Shown: positions 32,501-40,542, counted from the stretch's first letter. The stretch is 64,000 nt of DNA from an uncultured bacterium (GCA_949291515.1 CASEVY010000010.1:248001-312000); one strand, 5' to 3'. Program-made: numbers and translations. Notes: generated by a model not told the origin, from the letters alone.

Positions 32501-35146
32501 TACAAGAAGGCCAAAGCCCTTATAACGGTAGAACGGGAAGGGGTGCTGGAGCATTATGTAAAGACGATAAAGGGCGGCGCGGCGAAGGTGAGCATACCGG
32601 TTAGGGAAAATTACGCGCCCAACGCATTTGTCAGCGTGGTGCTGGTGCAGGGCCGGGCGGAAGAACAGAAATACTCCAAAGACGGCGAGGATTTATCCAA
32701 GCCGCAGGCCAAATTCGGCTATGCCGTTTTAAACGTGCCTCCGAAGGAATTTGAACTCAAGACCTATATCACGCCGGAACGCTCGGAATATCGCCCCGGC
32801 CAAACGGTTAATTTGACCGTCAGAACGGAAAATTACAAAGGCAAAGGCACGCCTGCTTCCGTAACGGTGTTTGCTGTAGACGAGGCTATGCTAGCCCTAA
32901 GCGGGTACGATACGCCCGATCCGTTCGATTACTTCTATTCCAAACGGCCTTTGGCGGTGGAAACTTCCGACAACAGGCTGTTTATAATCGGGCAGAGGAG
33001 TTTTGGACAGAAAGGCGAAAACAGAGGCGGCGGCGGTTCGGACAGTAAACTGGGCGGCGTGGATTTGAGGAGCAATTTCGTCTTTACGCCTTTGTTTGCG
33101 GCTTCTTTGCAGACCAATGAGGCGGGCAACGGCGAAGTAAGTTTCAAGGCGCCGGACAATTTAACCAAGTTCAGGCTTATGGCCGTATCTGCGACTAAAG
33201 AGCAATTCGGCAAAGCGCAAAGCTCGATAGAGGTGTCAAAACCTTTGATGATAAAGCCTTTCCTGCCGCGTTTTGCAAGGCAGGGCGATAAATTCGACTG
33301 CGGCTTTATAGTATATAATTATACGGATAAAGACGCTTTAAAGGTGGAAACGGAAATGAAAGTTTCCGGCGCGGTCAGTTTGCTGGCCGACGCGCCAAAA
33401 ACCGTTGAAATCAGCGCGGGCGGCAGCGTTAAGGTGCAAGGGCAGTGTCTTGCGGGCGCGGGCGAAAAGGCCGTATTCGGGTTTAAGGCGGCTTCCTCCA
33501 AGGACAGCGACGGGCTTGAAGTTTCGCTGCCGGTAAAACAGATCTCACGTATGGAAAGCGCTTATACTTCCGATATGACGCAGAGCGAGCAAACCCAGAA
33601 GCTGCAGCTGCCTTCAAATACGCTGGTAGATTCGCAGAATTTTGTAAGAGCCGTATTCTCCTCAAGCGTACTGTTGAACGCGCAGGGTGCTGCCAGATAT
33701 CTTAAAGATTATCCTTACGACTGCCTTGAACAGCGTCTGTCTAAATTGCTTTTGTATACTTCCGGCAAAGATATTTTGACCTTGTTCAAAATATCGTCCG
33801 CCGAAGAGATAAACCAAAAAGTTACGGATATTATGGACGCTTTGGTTTCTTATCAGACGGCTTCGGGCGGATTCTCTTATTGGCCTTATGCTGTCGCGGC
33901 GGATCCTTTTGTTACGGCTTACGCGGTGGACGTGTTGGTTTCGGCCAAAGACAACGGCTTTAAGGTTGATGATGATTTGATCAACAAGGCTGCGGCGTGG
34001 CTTAATCAATATTTGTCGGGCAGCCAAAAAGCTGGATATGCTTACGGCGCCATAGAGAGCGGTACGCTGCGCGCGTATGCCGTATACGCTTTGGCTTTAA
34101 GCGGCGCGAATGCGGGCGGGCACTTCAGCAATTTATACGCCCAGAATCAGGGCCTTGGCTTGGAAGCCAAAATATATCTGTTTAAAGCGGCGTATATATT
34201 AAAGCAGGAAAGCGCCTATAAAGCGCTTTACGCCGATATTATGAACTTCGGCAGAGTATCGGAAAGGGGCATATACTTCCAGGCGCCGACCTCTTATTCT
34301 TGGCTCTATACTTCAGACGTAAGGGCGACTGCTTTGGCTTTGGAGGCTTTACTATCGACAAACGCGCCTTTCCCGCAGGCTTACAAGGCGGTTTCTTATC
34401 TCAATTCCTCTTTGGATAAGGACGGCAGTTTCGGCAATACTTTAAACAATGCCGCCGCGATAAGGGCCTATAATGCCTATTACCGCAAGAACGAAAGTCA
34501 GGACCCCGATTTTAAAGCCTTCTTGAAACGGGACGGGAAAAATATTTTCGACGTTTCGTTTAAGGGCCGCAAGCAGGAATCGGGCGTATTCGAGAAGAGT
34601 TTTAAAGAATTCTTCAAAGAAAATCGGGAACTGTCTTTAAACGTCGGCAAAGAAGGGGAGGGCAATCTCTATTACAGTTTGGGAATGTCTTATTATCCGC
34701 AGACGCTTAATAGCGCGGTATCGGCGGGCTTCAGGGTTTCCAAAGAGATAAAACCCTTAGGCGGCAAAAAAGACCTTAAAGCCGGCGAACGCGCGGAGAT
34801 AATCATAACCGTATCTACCGATCAGGACAGAACCTTTGTGGCTTTGCAGGATTATCTGCCAGCGGGTTTTGAAATCGTGGACGAAACTTTGGCGACGGAA
34901 GGCATTATCCCTCAGCCTAGAGGCGAAGAAGAAGAACAAAGCGCCGATCCGTTTATCAGACGCGAAATCTACGACGACAGTATTGTCGCTTTCGCAGATT
35001 TTATGCCGCAAGGCGTATACAAGTTTAAGTATACGGTTACGGCGTCGACTTCGGGTTCGTTTAAGGTGCCGCCCGCTTGGGTCAATGCTATGTATTGGCC
35101 GGAAGTATACGGCCGCACAGCCCAAAGCGAGTATACGATAAAATAG
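29600..35146 (+). CDS. Bacterial alpha-2-macroglobulin with thioester motif
   Basis: An 1848-aa periplasmic protease trap. A signal peptide (about 1-20) lacks a lipobox Cys, so it appears soluble rather than lipid-anchored as in E. coli. Residues 40-600 hold Ig-like and MG domains, residues 600-1050 further MG domains, and the thioester domain carries CLEQ with Cys1375 in DYPYDCLEQRLS. The helical TED toroid and a C-terminal receptor-type domain follow. In this family a protease cut in the bait region exposes the thioester, which traps the attacker. GGAGG precedes the ATG. The stop abuts the PBP1C start with no gap, the conserved A2M-pbpC pairing, thought to guard and repair a breached cell wall. 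Confidence 0.93.
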   Translation: MKRPFIFLLLGFVLFAANVYGAGLNVISKRPMGQLNEQLTDGVISVTFDRPAASLSGDNLQEGTNCPLKISPSVEGSCRWVGTQTLTFTPSKPLATATKYTVTLPAGFKSGVDGSKLSKAYSWSFETARPAVRASRPYDGERWLSLRPKIIVVFNMELDLRRIYSYAKLMQGNISVPLKISEIDDELFNKEFEYSGFNKESVYVFEPSVNLEEGKEYNLILKKGLLAKVGTLGMSADKTIRFYTYGPLALSSEPQAQCLPFSPSLDFTNPVTAGEIAKNITFDPPLSYSPCDPNSSGWSRTVQNENGANTQVYRVELCGLEFKAGQSYKVTLGKNLRDIFGNTLGKDVTFTWSNDGYCPKIDFKGGFGVLESYLPVRYPIKAINAGGIEVEKQNIPYEDFIEFYKDEAPWCRKKELKGDFLSNIITPNLEKNLSVSTFINLEPALNGKKYGFVFTQVLNRHYYSEECWQSAFDNVTDIGVNLKSSPANILIWAADLKEGKELKNAEVEIRDLSNKVLWSGVTDKRGIAIAPGWTELKPVNEDSWRTPRLWVFVKKGDDVAVVSNEFNEGIQPWRFNLNYDWNPPQSPLKAFVFTDRGIYRQGEKVYIKAILRSLKDGVFDYAGIKQVRLRISDARGKEVLNKQVSLNEKDSALYYEYELPASSPSGYWNVNLESGDWTEGASFRVEAVKPAEFEVNLTPLSKRYYSGERAVFSIGARYMFGGALGGAPVDLSFNLIPAAYIPKGWENYTFYQEITQKGKDLLSSKIELDEKGSKTFDFTMPSIDYSAFLYVQAGVMSPQNQQLFARKGVSVLPADIFIGVKSEENMTEAGKPFTADIVAVNSEGELRAGALLQGNLRRREYVSVRKTGVAGRLEWISEEKSEDISSFVLNASDGKAQWTFTPEKAGSYILTLKGQDEQGRVNYTDFYFYVTEGDAYWKQTDDDLLSVSFDKEEYQIGSKAKLLIKSPYKKAKALITVEREGVLEHYVKTIKGGAAKVSIPVRENYAPNAFVSVVLVQGRAEEQKYSKDGEDLSKPQAKFGYAVLNVPPKEFELKTYITPERSEYRPGQTVNLTVRTENYKGKGTPASVTVFAVDEAMLALSGYDTPDPFDYFYSKRPLAVETSDNRLFIIGQRSFGQKGENRGGGGSDSKLGGVDLRSNFVFTPLFAASLQTNEAGNGEVSFKAPDNLTKFRLMAVSATKEQFGKAQSSIEVSKPLMIKPFLPRFARQGDKFDCGFIVYNYTDKDALKVETEMKVSGAVSLLADAPKTVEISAGGSVKVQGQCLAGAGEKAVFGFKAASSKDSDGLEVSLPVKQISRMESAYTSDMTQSEQTQKLQLPSNTLVDSQNFVRAVFSSSVLLNAQGAARYLKDYPYDCLEQRLSKLLLYTSGKDILTLFKISSAEEINQKVTDIMDALVSYQTASGGFSYWPYAVAADPFVTAYAVDVLVSAKDNGFKVDDDLINKAAAWLNQYLSGSQKAGYAYGAIESGTLRAYAVYALALSGANAGGHFSNLYAQNQGLGLEAKIYLFKAAYILKQESAYKALYADIMNFGRVSERGIYFQAPTSYSWLYTSDVRATALALEALLSTNAPFPQAYKAVSYLNSSLDKDGSFGNTLNNAAAIRAYNAYYRKNESQDPDFKAFLKRDGKNIFDVSFKGRKQESGVFEKSFKEFFKENRELSLNVGKEGEGNLYYSLGMSYYPQTLNSAVSAGFRVSKEIKPLGGKKDLKAGERAEIIITVSTDQDRTFVALQDYLPAGFEIVDETLATEGIIPQPRGEEEEQSADPFIRREIYDDSIVAFADFMPQGVYKFKYTVTASTSGSFKVPPAWVNAMYWPEVYGRTAQSEYTIK

Positions 35147-37306
35147 ATGTTTTTTAAGAGAGCGGTTTTAACTCTGCTTTTATTGTCTTGCGCCGCGCCT
35201 TGCGTGTTTACGCAGGCGCGGCCGACTTTTGCGGCGGATAATTCCGTTACGGTTACGGACAGGAATTTCCTCCCGCTGAGAAATATCCTTTCAGGCAAAG
35301 ACGGCATTATGATACCCGTCAATTTGCAAGAGGTAAATCCTTGGCTTGTTCTTTCCGTATTGGCGGCTGAGGATAAACGCTTCTTTGAACACGGCGGCGT
35401 GGATCTTAAGGCTTCCGCCCGCGCCTTGTGGCAGAACATAAACGCGGGCAGAGTTGTGTCGGGCGCTTCCACCATAACCCAACAGCTGGCAAACGCCATA
35501 TCTCCTAAAGAACGCAATTTAAAGGGAAAAATCAAAGAGGCATATTCCGCGGCGATGCTTGAGCGGGAAATGAGCAAAGAAGAAATATTGCAGGCCTATT
35601 TAAATACGGTAAATTTAGGCGGCAATATATACGGCGTCGGCGCTGCCGCGCTGATATACTTCGATACGAATGCGGCCAGTTTGTCTTTATCGCAGTCGGC
35701 CTTCTTGGCGGGGCTTATAAAATCGCCAACGCGCTATAACCCGTTTAAAAATCTGCCGTCTGCCGTCAAACGCCGCGACGAAGTGTTAAAGCGTATGCTG
35801 GAAAACGGGTTTATCAACGAGGAGCTTTACGGACTTGCTCTTGAGGAAAATATCAAAATATCTAAACAGGAGAAGAAGTTTACCGCGCCGCATTACGGGC
35901 TTTTTGTCGCCGATAAAGCGCGCGGCGATTCAGCTTTCATACAAAGCACCATAGACGGTAAAATACAGGCTTATATAGAAGGTATTTTGCCTGGTTATAT
36001 AAAGGCTTTAAGCGCGAACAATGTTACAAACGCGGCCGCGGTGGTGCTTGACAATAAAACGGGCGAAGTCTTGGCTTTGGCGGGTTCGGCCGATTATTTT
36101 GACGAGAAAAATTCCGGCCAGGTAAACGGGGCCCTGTCTTTGCGCCAGCCCGGCTCGGCTTTGAAGCCATTTGTCTACGGGGCGGCTTTTGAGGAGGGAT
36201 TTTTGCCGTCGGATAAAGTGGAAGACGAAGATAAATTCTTCCAAGGTTCTTTCCGGCCGAAAAACTATGACGAAGACTATCACGGTACGCCAACAATGCG
36301 CGAAGCGCTCGCCTGCTCTTACAATATACCCGCAGTGCAAGTGGCCGGTGAAGTGGGCGCTTTTAAAGTGTTGGAAACTTTAAAGAGGGCGGGTTTTTCG
36401 GACTTGAACAAAAGCGCGGATTTTTACGGGCTTGGTATAGCTTTGGGCAACGGCGAGGTTAATTTGCTTGAGCTTGCCAACGCTTACCGCGCTTTGGCAA
36501 ATAACGGAGTATGGCGCCCGATGTCTTACGCTTTAAATCCGCCGATTAGACAGGAAGGCCGCGCGCTTAGGCTCTTTAGCGAGGAAACAGCCTTTATGAT
36601 TACCGATATTTTATCCGACAATAATGCCAGAGCTGCGGCATTCGGGCTTAATTCTCCGCTTAATTTGCCTTTTGATTTTGCCGCCAAAACGGGGACTTCC
36701 AAAGACTATAAAGACAACTGGGCCGCCGGTTACGGACGCCGTTTTACGGTGGCGGTGTGGGTAGGGAATTTTGACGCTTCGCCAATGCGGCGCATTTCCG
36801 GCATAACGGGCGCCGCGCCGATACTTAGGGATATAGCTCTGTTTTTGGAGGAGAATTATCCCTCCGGTAAAGTTAAAACCGATACCTCTTTTGATATGCC
36901 CGCCTCTTTGGCGCGCGTCGATATTTGCCCGGTGAGCGGATACCTTGTTTCCAAAGAATGCCCCAACTCGGTGAGGGAAGTTTTCCCGATAAGCAAACTG
37001 CCGAAAGAACATTGCGATCTTTCGCGGAGCGGGCATAACTCGGAAAAAATTACGGCTTTGGGTTCGCGGGAGGGGATATTGTTCCCGGCGCAAGGCGATG
37101 TGTTTATGCAAAGCCCGTCTTTGGATTTGGCGGCGCAGCAGATAAAATTCCGCTCTTCTCAAGAAGGCGTTTGGTATCTTAACGGAGAGAAGCTGCCGTG
37201 CCCGCGCGGCAAAGAATGTTTCTGGCCGATTAGAAGCGGCAAGTATAAATTGCGTTTGGATACCGATAAAAAAAGATACGAAGTCAATTTCGAAGTGCTT
37301 AAATAA
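35147..37306 (+). CDS. pbpC: Penicillin-binding protein 1C
   Basis: A 719-aa bifunctional class A PBP. An N-terminal signal-anchor (about 1-22) precedes the GT51 glycosyltransferase domain (about 55-220) with AAEDKRFFEHGGVD and GASTITQQLANAI. The transpeptidase domain (about 250-570) has SxxK in QPGSALKPF (Ser337), SxN in SYNIP and KTG in AAKTGTSKDY. A C-terminal PBP1C-type domain with paired cysteines (CPVSGYL, KECP, CPRGKEC) follows. The ATG directly follows the A2M stop codon with no intergenic base, implying translational coupling. It ends three bases from the convergent VanY-type gene, with no clear terminator between. Confidence 0.95.
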   Translation: MFFKRAVLTLLLLSCAAPCVFTQARPTFAADNSVTVTDRNFLPLRNILSGKDGIMIPVNLQEVNPWLVLSVLAAEDKRFFEHGGVDLKASARALWQNINAGRVVSGASTITQQLANAISPKERNLKGKIKEAYSAAMLEREMSKEEILQAYLNTVNLGGNIYGVGAAALIYFDTNAASLSLSQSAFLAGLIKSPTRYNPFKNLPSAVKRRDEVLKRMLENGFINEELYGLALEENIKISKQEKKFTAPHYGLFVADKARGDSAFIQSTIDGKIQAYIEGILPGYIKALSANNVTNAAAVVLDNKTGEVLALAGSADYFDEKNSGQVNGALSLRQPGSALKPFVYGAAFEEGFLPSDKVEDEDKFFQGSFRPKNYDEDYHGTPTMREALACSYNIPAVQVAGEVGAFKVLETLKRAGFSDLNKSADFYGLGIALGNGEVNLLELANAYRALANNGVWRPMSYALNPPIRQEGRALRLFSEETAFMITDILSDNNARAAAFGLNSPLNLPFDFAAKTGTSKDYKDNWAAGYGRRFTVAVWVGNFDASPMRRISGITGAAPILRDIALFLEENYPSGKVKTDTSFDMPASLARVDICPVSGYLVSKECPNSVREVFPISKLPKEHCDLSRSGHNSEKITALGSREGILFPAQGDVFMQSPSLDLAAQQIKFRSSQEGVWYLNGEKLPCPRGKECFWPIRSGKYKLRLDTDKKRYEVNFEVLK

Positions 37307-37309
37307 ATC

Positions 37310-38065
37310 CTAAAATATGCATTTGTTTAGGAACTCAAGCAGGCGCTGTTGGCTTCCTTGAAAAAATTTATTCTGCGCTTTTACCGCTTCTTTGCCTATA
37401 TATCTGTAGTGCCAAGGTTCATAACCGTATCCGGTAATATTTTCTTGGCCTTTGGGGAAGGATAAGCTGAAACCGAATTTGCTCGCGTTTTTGCTGAGCC
37501 AGGCAAATTGCTTCGTCTTTTCGAAAGATTCTTCCGTAGAGTTTAAATCAACCGCAGTACCAAGCTGGTGTTGGGAAGCGCCGGCTTTCGCTATGTATTT
37601 TTCCGCATGGGCAAGGCCCGCCTGTTTCGCGCGCCTATTGAAAAGGGATTGCTGATATTTGTAAGAGCGGTATGTCGAAACGGGATACAAATTTATGCCG
37701 TCTTTACGGGCGGCTGCGATCATCTCCTTCAATGCTTTTGCCGTCTCTGACGTGAGGTAAAACCCCTGCGAAAAGGTTACCAAATTTTTTGGTTTGTATT
37801 GCCCGATATTGTGCTTTTTGTCCACCAGAACAAGAAGCTCGTTCTTGCCTTTTAGCGGCATTACTGTTTGATAAAAAGAGATAAGATCTTCCCTTTCGAT
37901 ATTTATTCCCGCGCAGTCTTTTAAAATAAGAGCTTCTATAGAATGGGCATAGGGATTGTCATCGTCCGATGGTATGGAAACGGCGGAGAAGTCCATAGAA
38001 GGCAAAGCCGCGGCGTATACGGATATAAAAAGAACGGATAAAACAGAAGTTAAGAATGTTTTCAT
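37310..38065 (-). CDS. D-alanyl-D-alanine carboxypeptidase, M15B/VanY family
   Basis: A 251-aa secreted zinc peptidase that trims D-Ala from muropeptides. After a signal peptide (about 1-20), the catalytic domain (about 95-245) has STYRSYKYQQSLF, the zinc motif SQHQLGTAVDLN and the second site EPWHYRYIG. The ATG at 38065 has AGGGGGAT upstream and starts directly with a signal peptide; the longer frame (to 38113) lacks support. It converges on pbpC, so two cell-wall enzymes meet tail to tail. Confidence 0.92.
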   Translation of the reverse strand: MKTFLTSVLSVLFISVYAAALPSMDFSAVSIPSDDDNPYAHSIEALILKDCAGINIEREDLISFYQTVMPLKGKNELLVLVDKKHNIGQYKPKNLVTFSQGFYLTSETAKALKEMIAAARKDGINLYPVSTYRSYKYQQSLFNRRAKQAGLAHAEKYIAKAGASQHQLGTAVDLNSTEESFEKTKQFAWLSKNASKFGFSLSFPKGQENITGYGYEPWHYRYIGKEAVKAQNKFFQGSQQRLLEFLNKCIF

Positions 38066-38133
38066 ATTGTTATTATCCCCCTTAATCTTATGGTATAAAA
38101 TATTCTTTAACAATACAATTTGTCATAGCGGAA

Positions 38134-38167
38134 TAAAAAAGCCCCGGCCTTAATAAGCCGGGGCTTT
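38134..38167 (-). terminator. Rho-independent terminator of ackA
   Basis: On the minus strand AAAGCCCCGGC, loop TTATTAAG, GCCGGGGC and a T-run. It lies 14 bases after the ackA stop and isolates ackA from the VanY-type gene, whose coding start is at 38065. Confidence 0.93.
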
Positions 38168-38180
38168 AAATTGCTTGGAG

Positions 38181-39533
38181 TTACGCTTCCAGTATTTCTT
38201 TGGGAGTGTTTATTATGCACTTCCTTAAGAAAGGTTTTTTGATTAGTTCTTTCTTTAAAGATTCGTCCCTTAAGCTGTTCCTGTAGGAAGGGTCCTCAAA
38301 GGAATATTTGAAGTTGGTATGTATGTCGTATCTGCCTTCGCAGATTGCGGCGACGTCTTCGGCATACACGATTTCCTCGTCGGTCGGGATTACGAATACC
38401 TTTACCGGACTGTCGGGGGTGGAAATTAAACTTTCGGCGTTTTTGGTAAGCGCGGCGAAATCGCGCTCATGATCGTGGTGTACTCCCATATATTCCAAGC
38501 CCGTCAAAGCCTTTTCCCTGTATATCGGCGCCCGTTCGCCTACTCCCGCGGTGAATACTATCGCGTCCACTCTGCCCAAAGCCGCGGCGTATGCGCCGAT
38601 GTATTTCTTTATGCGGTAGGTTTCCATATCGATGGCCAATTTGCAGCGCTCGTCGCCTTTTTCCGCCGCGATTTCTATGTCGCGCCTGTCCTGATATTTT
38701 TCCGTAATGCCCAGTACGCCCGATTTCTTGTTTATTATCGTGTACATATCCTTGGGCGAAATATTCTCCCGCTCCATCATCTGGAACGCTATCGACGCGT
38801 CAAAATCTCCGCTTCTGGTGCCCATTATAAGGCCCTCGAGCGGGGTCAAGCCCATACTGGTGTCAAACGATACGCCGTTCTTTACGGCGTTCATACTCGC
38901 GCCGTTGCCGATATGGCATATTATCAAATTGCAGTCAAATGGATTCTTGCCCAGCAAAACGGCCGCCCTCTTTGCGTTATAAAGGAAAGACGTGCCATGC
39001 GCGCCGTATCTTCTTATTTTATATTTCTCGTACCATTTGTACGGCAGCGCGTACATATAGGAGCTGGCGGGCATTGTCATATGCCAGGCGGTATCGGCTA
39101 CCACTACGTGTTTGATGTCCGGCATTACCGCGATGGCGGCTTCCATACCAAGGACGTTGGCGGGGTTGTGCAGCGGCGCCAAATCGGAAATGCTCTTTAA
39201 AAGATTGATGATTTCCGGCGTGATAAGCATGGATTTTTCCAAAGGTCCGCCGTGTACCACTCTGTGCCCGACGGCGCTGATTTGCTTCATATCCTTAATT
39301 ACGCCGTGTTCGCTGTCAGTTAAAGTGTTGAGTACTTTTTCTATGGCCGTTTTAAAATCGGGGCAGTTGAAAGTAAGTTCAAATTTTTCTTTTCCTGGGG
39401 CTTCCTGCGTAATGGCGGCGTTTTCGTAGCCGACGCGTTCTATAAGCCCTACGGCTATGTTTCTTTTGTTCGTGTAATCGAAAAGACTGTATTTTACGGA
39501 AGAGCTTCCGCAGTTTAAACACAATATAATCAT
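38181..39533 (-). CDS. ackA: Acetate kinase with C-terminal extension
   Basis: Interconverts acetyl phosphate and acetate with ATP synthesis; a fermentation enzyme. The 450-aa protein has LNCGSSSVKYSLF at the N-terminus, GHRVVHGG near residue 88, the catalytic loop VADTAWHMTMP, RRYGAHGTS, ICHIGNGASM, GLTPLEGLIMGTRSGDFD and FTAGVGERAP. Most acetate kinases are about 400 aa and end soon after the PTDEE-type motif (VIPTDEEIVYAEDV here); this one has some 50 further residues. No pta gene is adjacent. A promoter and a terminator show it is a single-gene unit. Confidence 0.95.
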   Translation of the reverse strand: MIILCLNCGSSSVKYSLFDYTNKRNIAVGLIERVGYENAAITQEAPGKEKFELTFNCPDFKTAIEKVLNTLTDSEHGVIKDMKQISAVGHRVVHGGPLEKSMLITPEIINLLKSISDLAPLHNPANVLGMEAAIAVMPDIKHVVVADTAWHMTMPASSYMYALPYKWYEKYKIRRYGAHGTSFLYNAKRAAVLLGKNPFDCNLIICHIGNGASMNAVKNGVSFDTSMGLTPLEGLIMGTRSGDFDASIAFQMMERENISPKDMYTIINKKSGVLGITEKYQDRRDIEIAAEKGDERCKLAIDMETYRIKKYIGAYAAALGRVDAIVFTAGVGERAPIYREKALTGLEYMGVHHDHERDFAALTKNAESLISTPDSPVKVFVIPTDEEIVYAEDVAAICEGRYDIHTNFKYSFEDPSYRNSLRDESLKKELIKKPFLRKCIINTPKEILEA

Positions 39534-39564
39534 AATGATATTATCTCCAATGGGAAGTATTATG

Positions 39565-39593
39565 ATTATATTTTACAATTATAAGCGGGACAA
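39565..39593 (-). promoter_or_regulatory. Promoter of ackA
   Basis: On the minus strand TTGTCC (39588-39593), a 17-bp spacer and a perfect TATAAT (39565-39570). Predicted transcription start lies about 25 bases upstream of the ATG. Confidence 0.7.
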
Positions 39594-39620
39594 GGCAAAG
39601 GCGCGGCAAGATGCGGGAAA

Positions 39621-40265
39621 TCAAGGCTTCCTGTAGAAAGCCAAAAGCTGAGCGACCGCTTCCACCTCGGCCCGCGGCCTTCGTTCAATATTCTTGTGCC
39701 CGTCTTCAAGCGTCGCTTTCGAAGCGGAAAAATATACCTTCTTAACGCTTAGTCCTTTCTCCGTTTTTACAAGCGCGAGTTTGCCGTTGGTAATTTGCGC
39801 CGAAGGACAGAAAATTAAATATTCTCCTTTGTTCGCCCACGGGCATGCCGCCGTGTCGGCTACTTTCAAAGCAAACGGTGTTTGGCCTTTTGCCTCCAGC
39901 ATTACGGGTAAATATTCTTCCGGCTGAGAATAGTAGGAAATATTGAAAAACTCTTCCTTTATCTCGTTTAACACCCCTATCGGGCGGCTGGAAGGCATAT
40001 TGGAAAGGAGTTCATAAATTTTTTTATCGTAAGGTTCCTCGCTCTTTTCCGCTACGGAATAGGATATGGCGTCATCGGTAAAGTAGGAAACGGGCTTGTC
40101 AAACACGTGGGAGAGTTTTATCATATTGTCGCGGTCGGGTTTAAAGCGATTCTTTACCCAATGCGACACTACGCTGGAATCTTTTAACCCCAATTTTTTG
40201 GAAAGTTCCACCTTGGTCATAGCCGTCATTTTAAGCAGCTGTTCTATTTTTTGCCCCAAATTCAT
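39621..40265 (-). CDS. XRE-type HTH regulator with degenerate S24 peptidase-like domain
   Basis: A 214-aa DNA-binding repressor-type protein. Residues 1-65 form an XRE helix-turn-helix (MTKVELSKKLGLKDSSVVSHW). Residues about 115-214 look like the LexA/CI S24 fold (FALKVADTAACPWANKGEYLIF, then GLSVKKVY). Where active S24 proteins have GDSM, this has ADTA: the catalytic Ser is Thr, although the Lys of VKK is retained, so self-cleavage is doubtful. The ATG at 40265 follows AAAAGGAG. It is divergent from the structured-RNA/102-aa unit and faces two palindromes that are its likely operators. Release of repression may need a ligand or partner rather than RecA (inference). Confidence 0.88.
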   Translation of the reverse strand: MNLGQKIEQLLKMTAMTKVELSKKLGLKDSSVVSHWVKNRFKPDRDNMIKLSHVFDKPVSYFTDDAISYSVAEKSEEPYDKKIYELLSNMPSSRPIGVLNEIKEEFFNISYYSQPEEYLPVMLEAKGQTPFALKVADTAACPWANKGEYLIFCPSAQITNGKLALVKTEKGLSVKKVYFSASKATLEDGHKNIERRPRAEVEAVAQLLAFYRKP

Positions 40266-40335
40266 TTTTTGACTCCTTTTATAAAATTGTAGCAAATATT
40301 TTAAAAAAGTCAACGCCTATTTACCGTCTGAAAAA

Positions 40336-40364
40336 TTGACAAAGTTAAAAATATTTGATACGAT
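40336..40364 (+). promoter_or_regulatory. Strong promoter of the structured RNA/102-aa unit
   Basis: TTGACA (40336-40341), 17-bp spacer, TACGAT (40359-40364) with an extended -10 TGA just before. The -10 box lies within operator 1, so a bound repressor would block RNA polymerase. Predicted start is about 40371, giving a leader of about 170 nt. Confidence 0.8.
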
Positions 40365-40371
40365 TGTATCA
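40356..40371. promoter_or_regulatory. Operator palindrome 1
   Basis: A perfect inverted repeat TGATAC-GATT-GTATCA. It covers the -10 box and predicted start of the rightward promoter and lies in the divergent region opposite the HTH gene. Same half-site core (TGATAC) as operator 2. Confidence 0.75.
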
Positions 40372-40373
40372 GA

Positions 40374-40399
40374 TTTGATACGGTAAAAACCGCATCAAA
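40374..40399. promoter_or_regulatory. Operator palindrome 2
   Basis: TTTGATACGGT-AAAA-ACCGCATCAAA, 11-bp arms with one mismatch, two bases from operator 1. Two adjacent sites suggest cooperative repressor binding and possible autoregulation of the HTH gene. Confidence 0.72.
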
Positions 40400-40404
40400 C
40401 TACA

Positions 40405-40528
40405 AAGCCATAGGCTTGCGCCCGCGGATAAAAGCAGCGGGGTTTTCTGACCCCGAGGCGAGACGGCTCTCCCACAAATCCCAAAAAAGGATTGCCGCAA
40501 AAAAAGCGGCACTCCGCGGGCGTTTTTT
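40405..40528 (+). ncRNA. Multibranched structured leader RNA with terminator-like end
   Basis: A 5-bp hairpin AAGCC-ATA-GGCTT (40405-40417) is followed by a perfect 10-bp closing stem: CGCCCGCGGA (40419-40428) pairs with TCCGCGGGCG (40513-40522), then six T residues. Inside are four hairpins in a row: CGGGG/CCCCG (40438-40455), GAGA/TCTC (40460-40471), AATCC/GGATT (40477-40493) and the perfect GCCGC-A7-GCGGC (40494-40510). A ribosome site GGCGGAGG follows at once, then the 102-aa gene. It could be an independent small RNA ending at the T-tract, with readthrough to the gene, or a riboswitch/attenuator. It matches no RNA family I know. Confidence 0.7.
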
Positions 40529-40542
40529 AAGGCGGAGGTTGT

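Noticed and set aside
31793-32554. 253-aa minus-strand ORF
   Set aside because: Antisense to the alpha-2-macroglobulin gene. Long shadow frames are expected in this codon usage.
35969-36340. Overlapping minus-strand ORFs of 90-110 aa within pbpC
   Set aside because: They lie opposite the conserved SxxK region of the transpeptidase domain and have no start signals.
38469-39200. 243-aa plus-strand ORF
   Set aside because: Antisense to acetate kinase; His/Arg/Tyr-rich shadow of a highly conserved enzyme frame.
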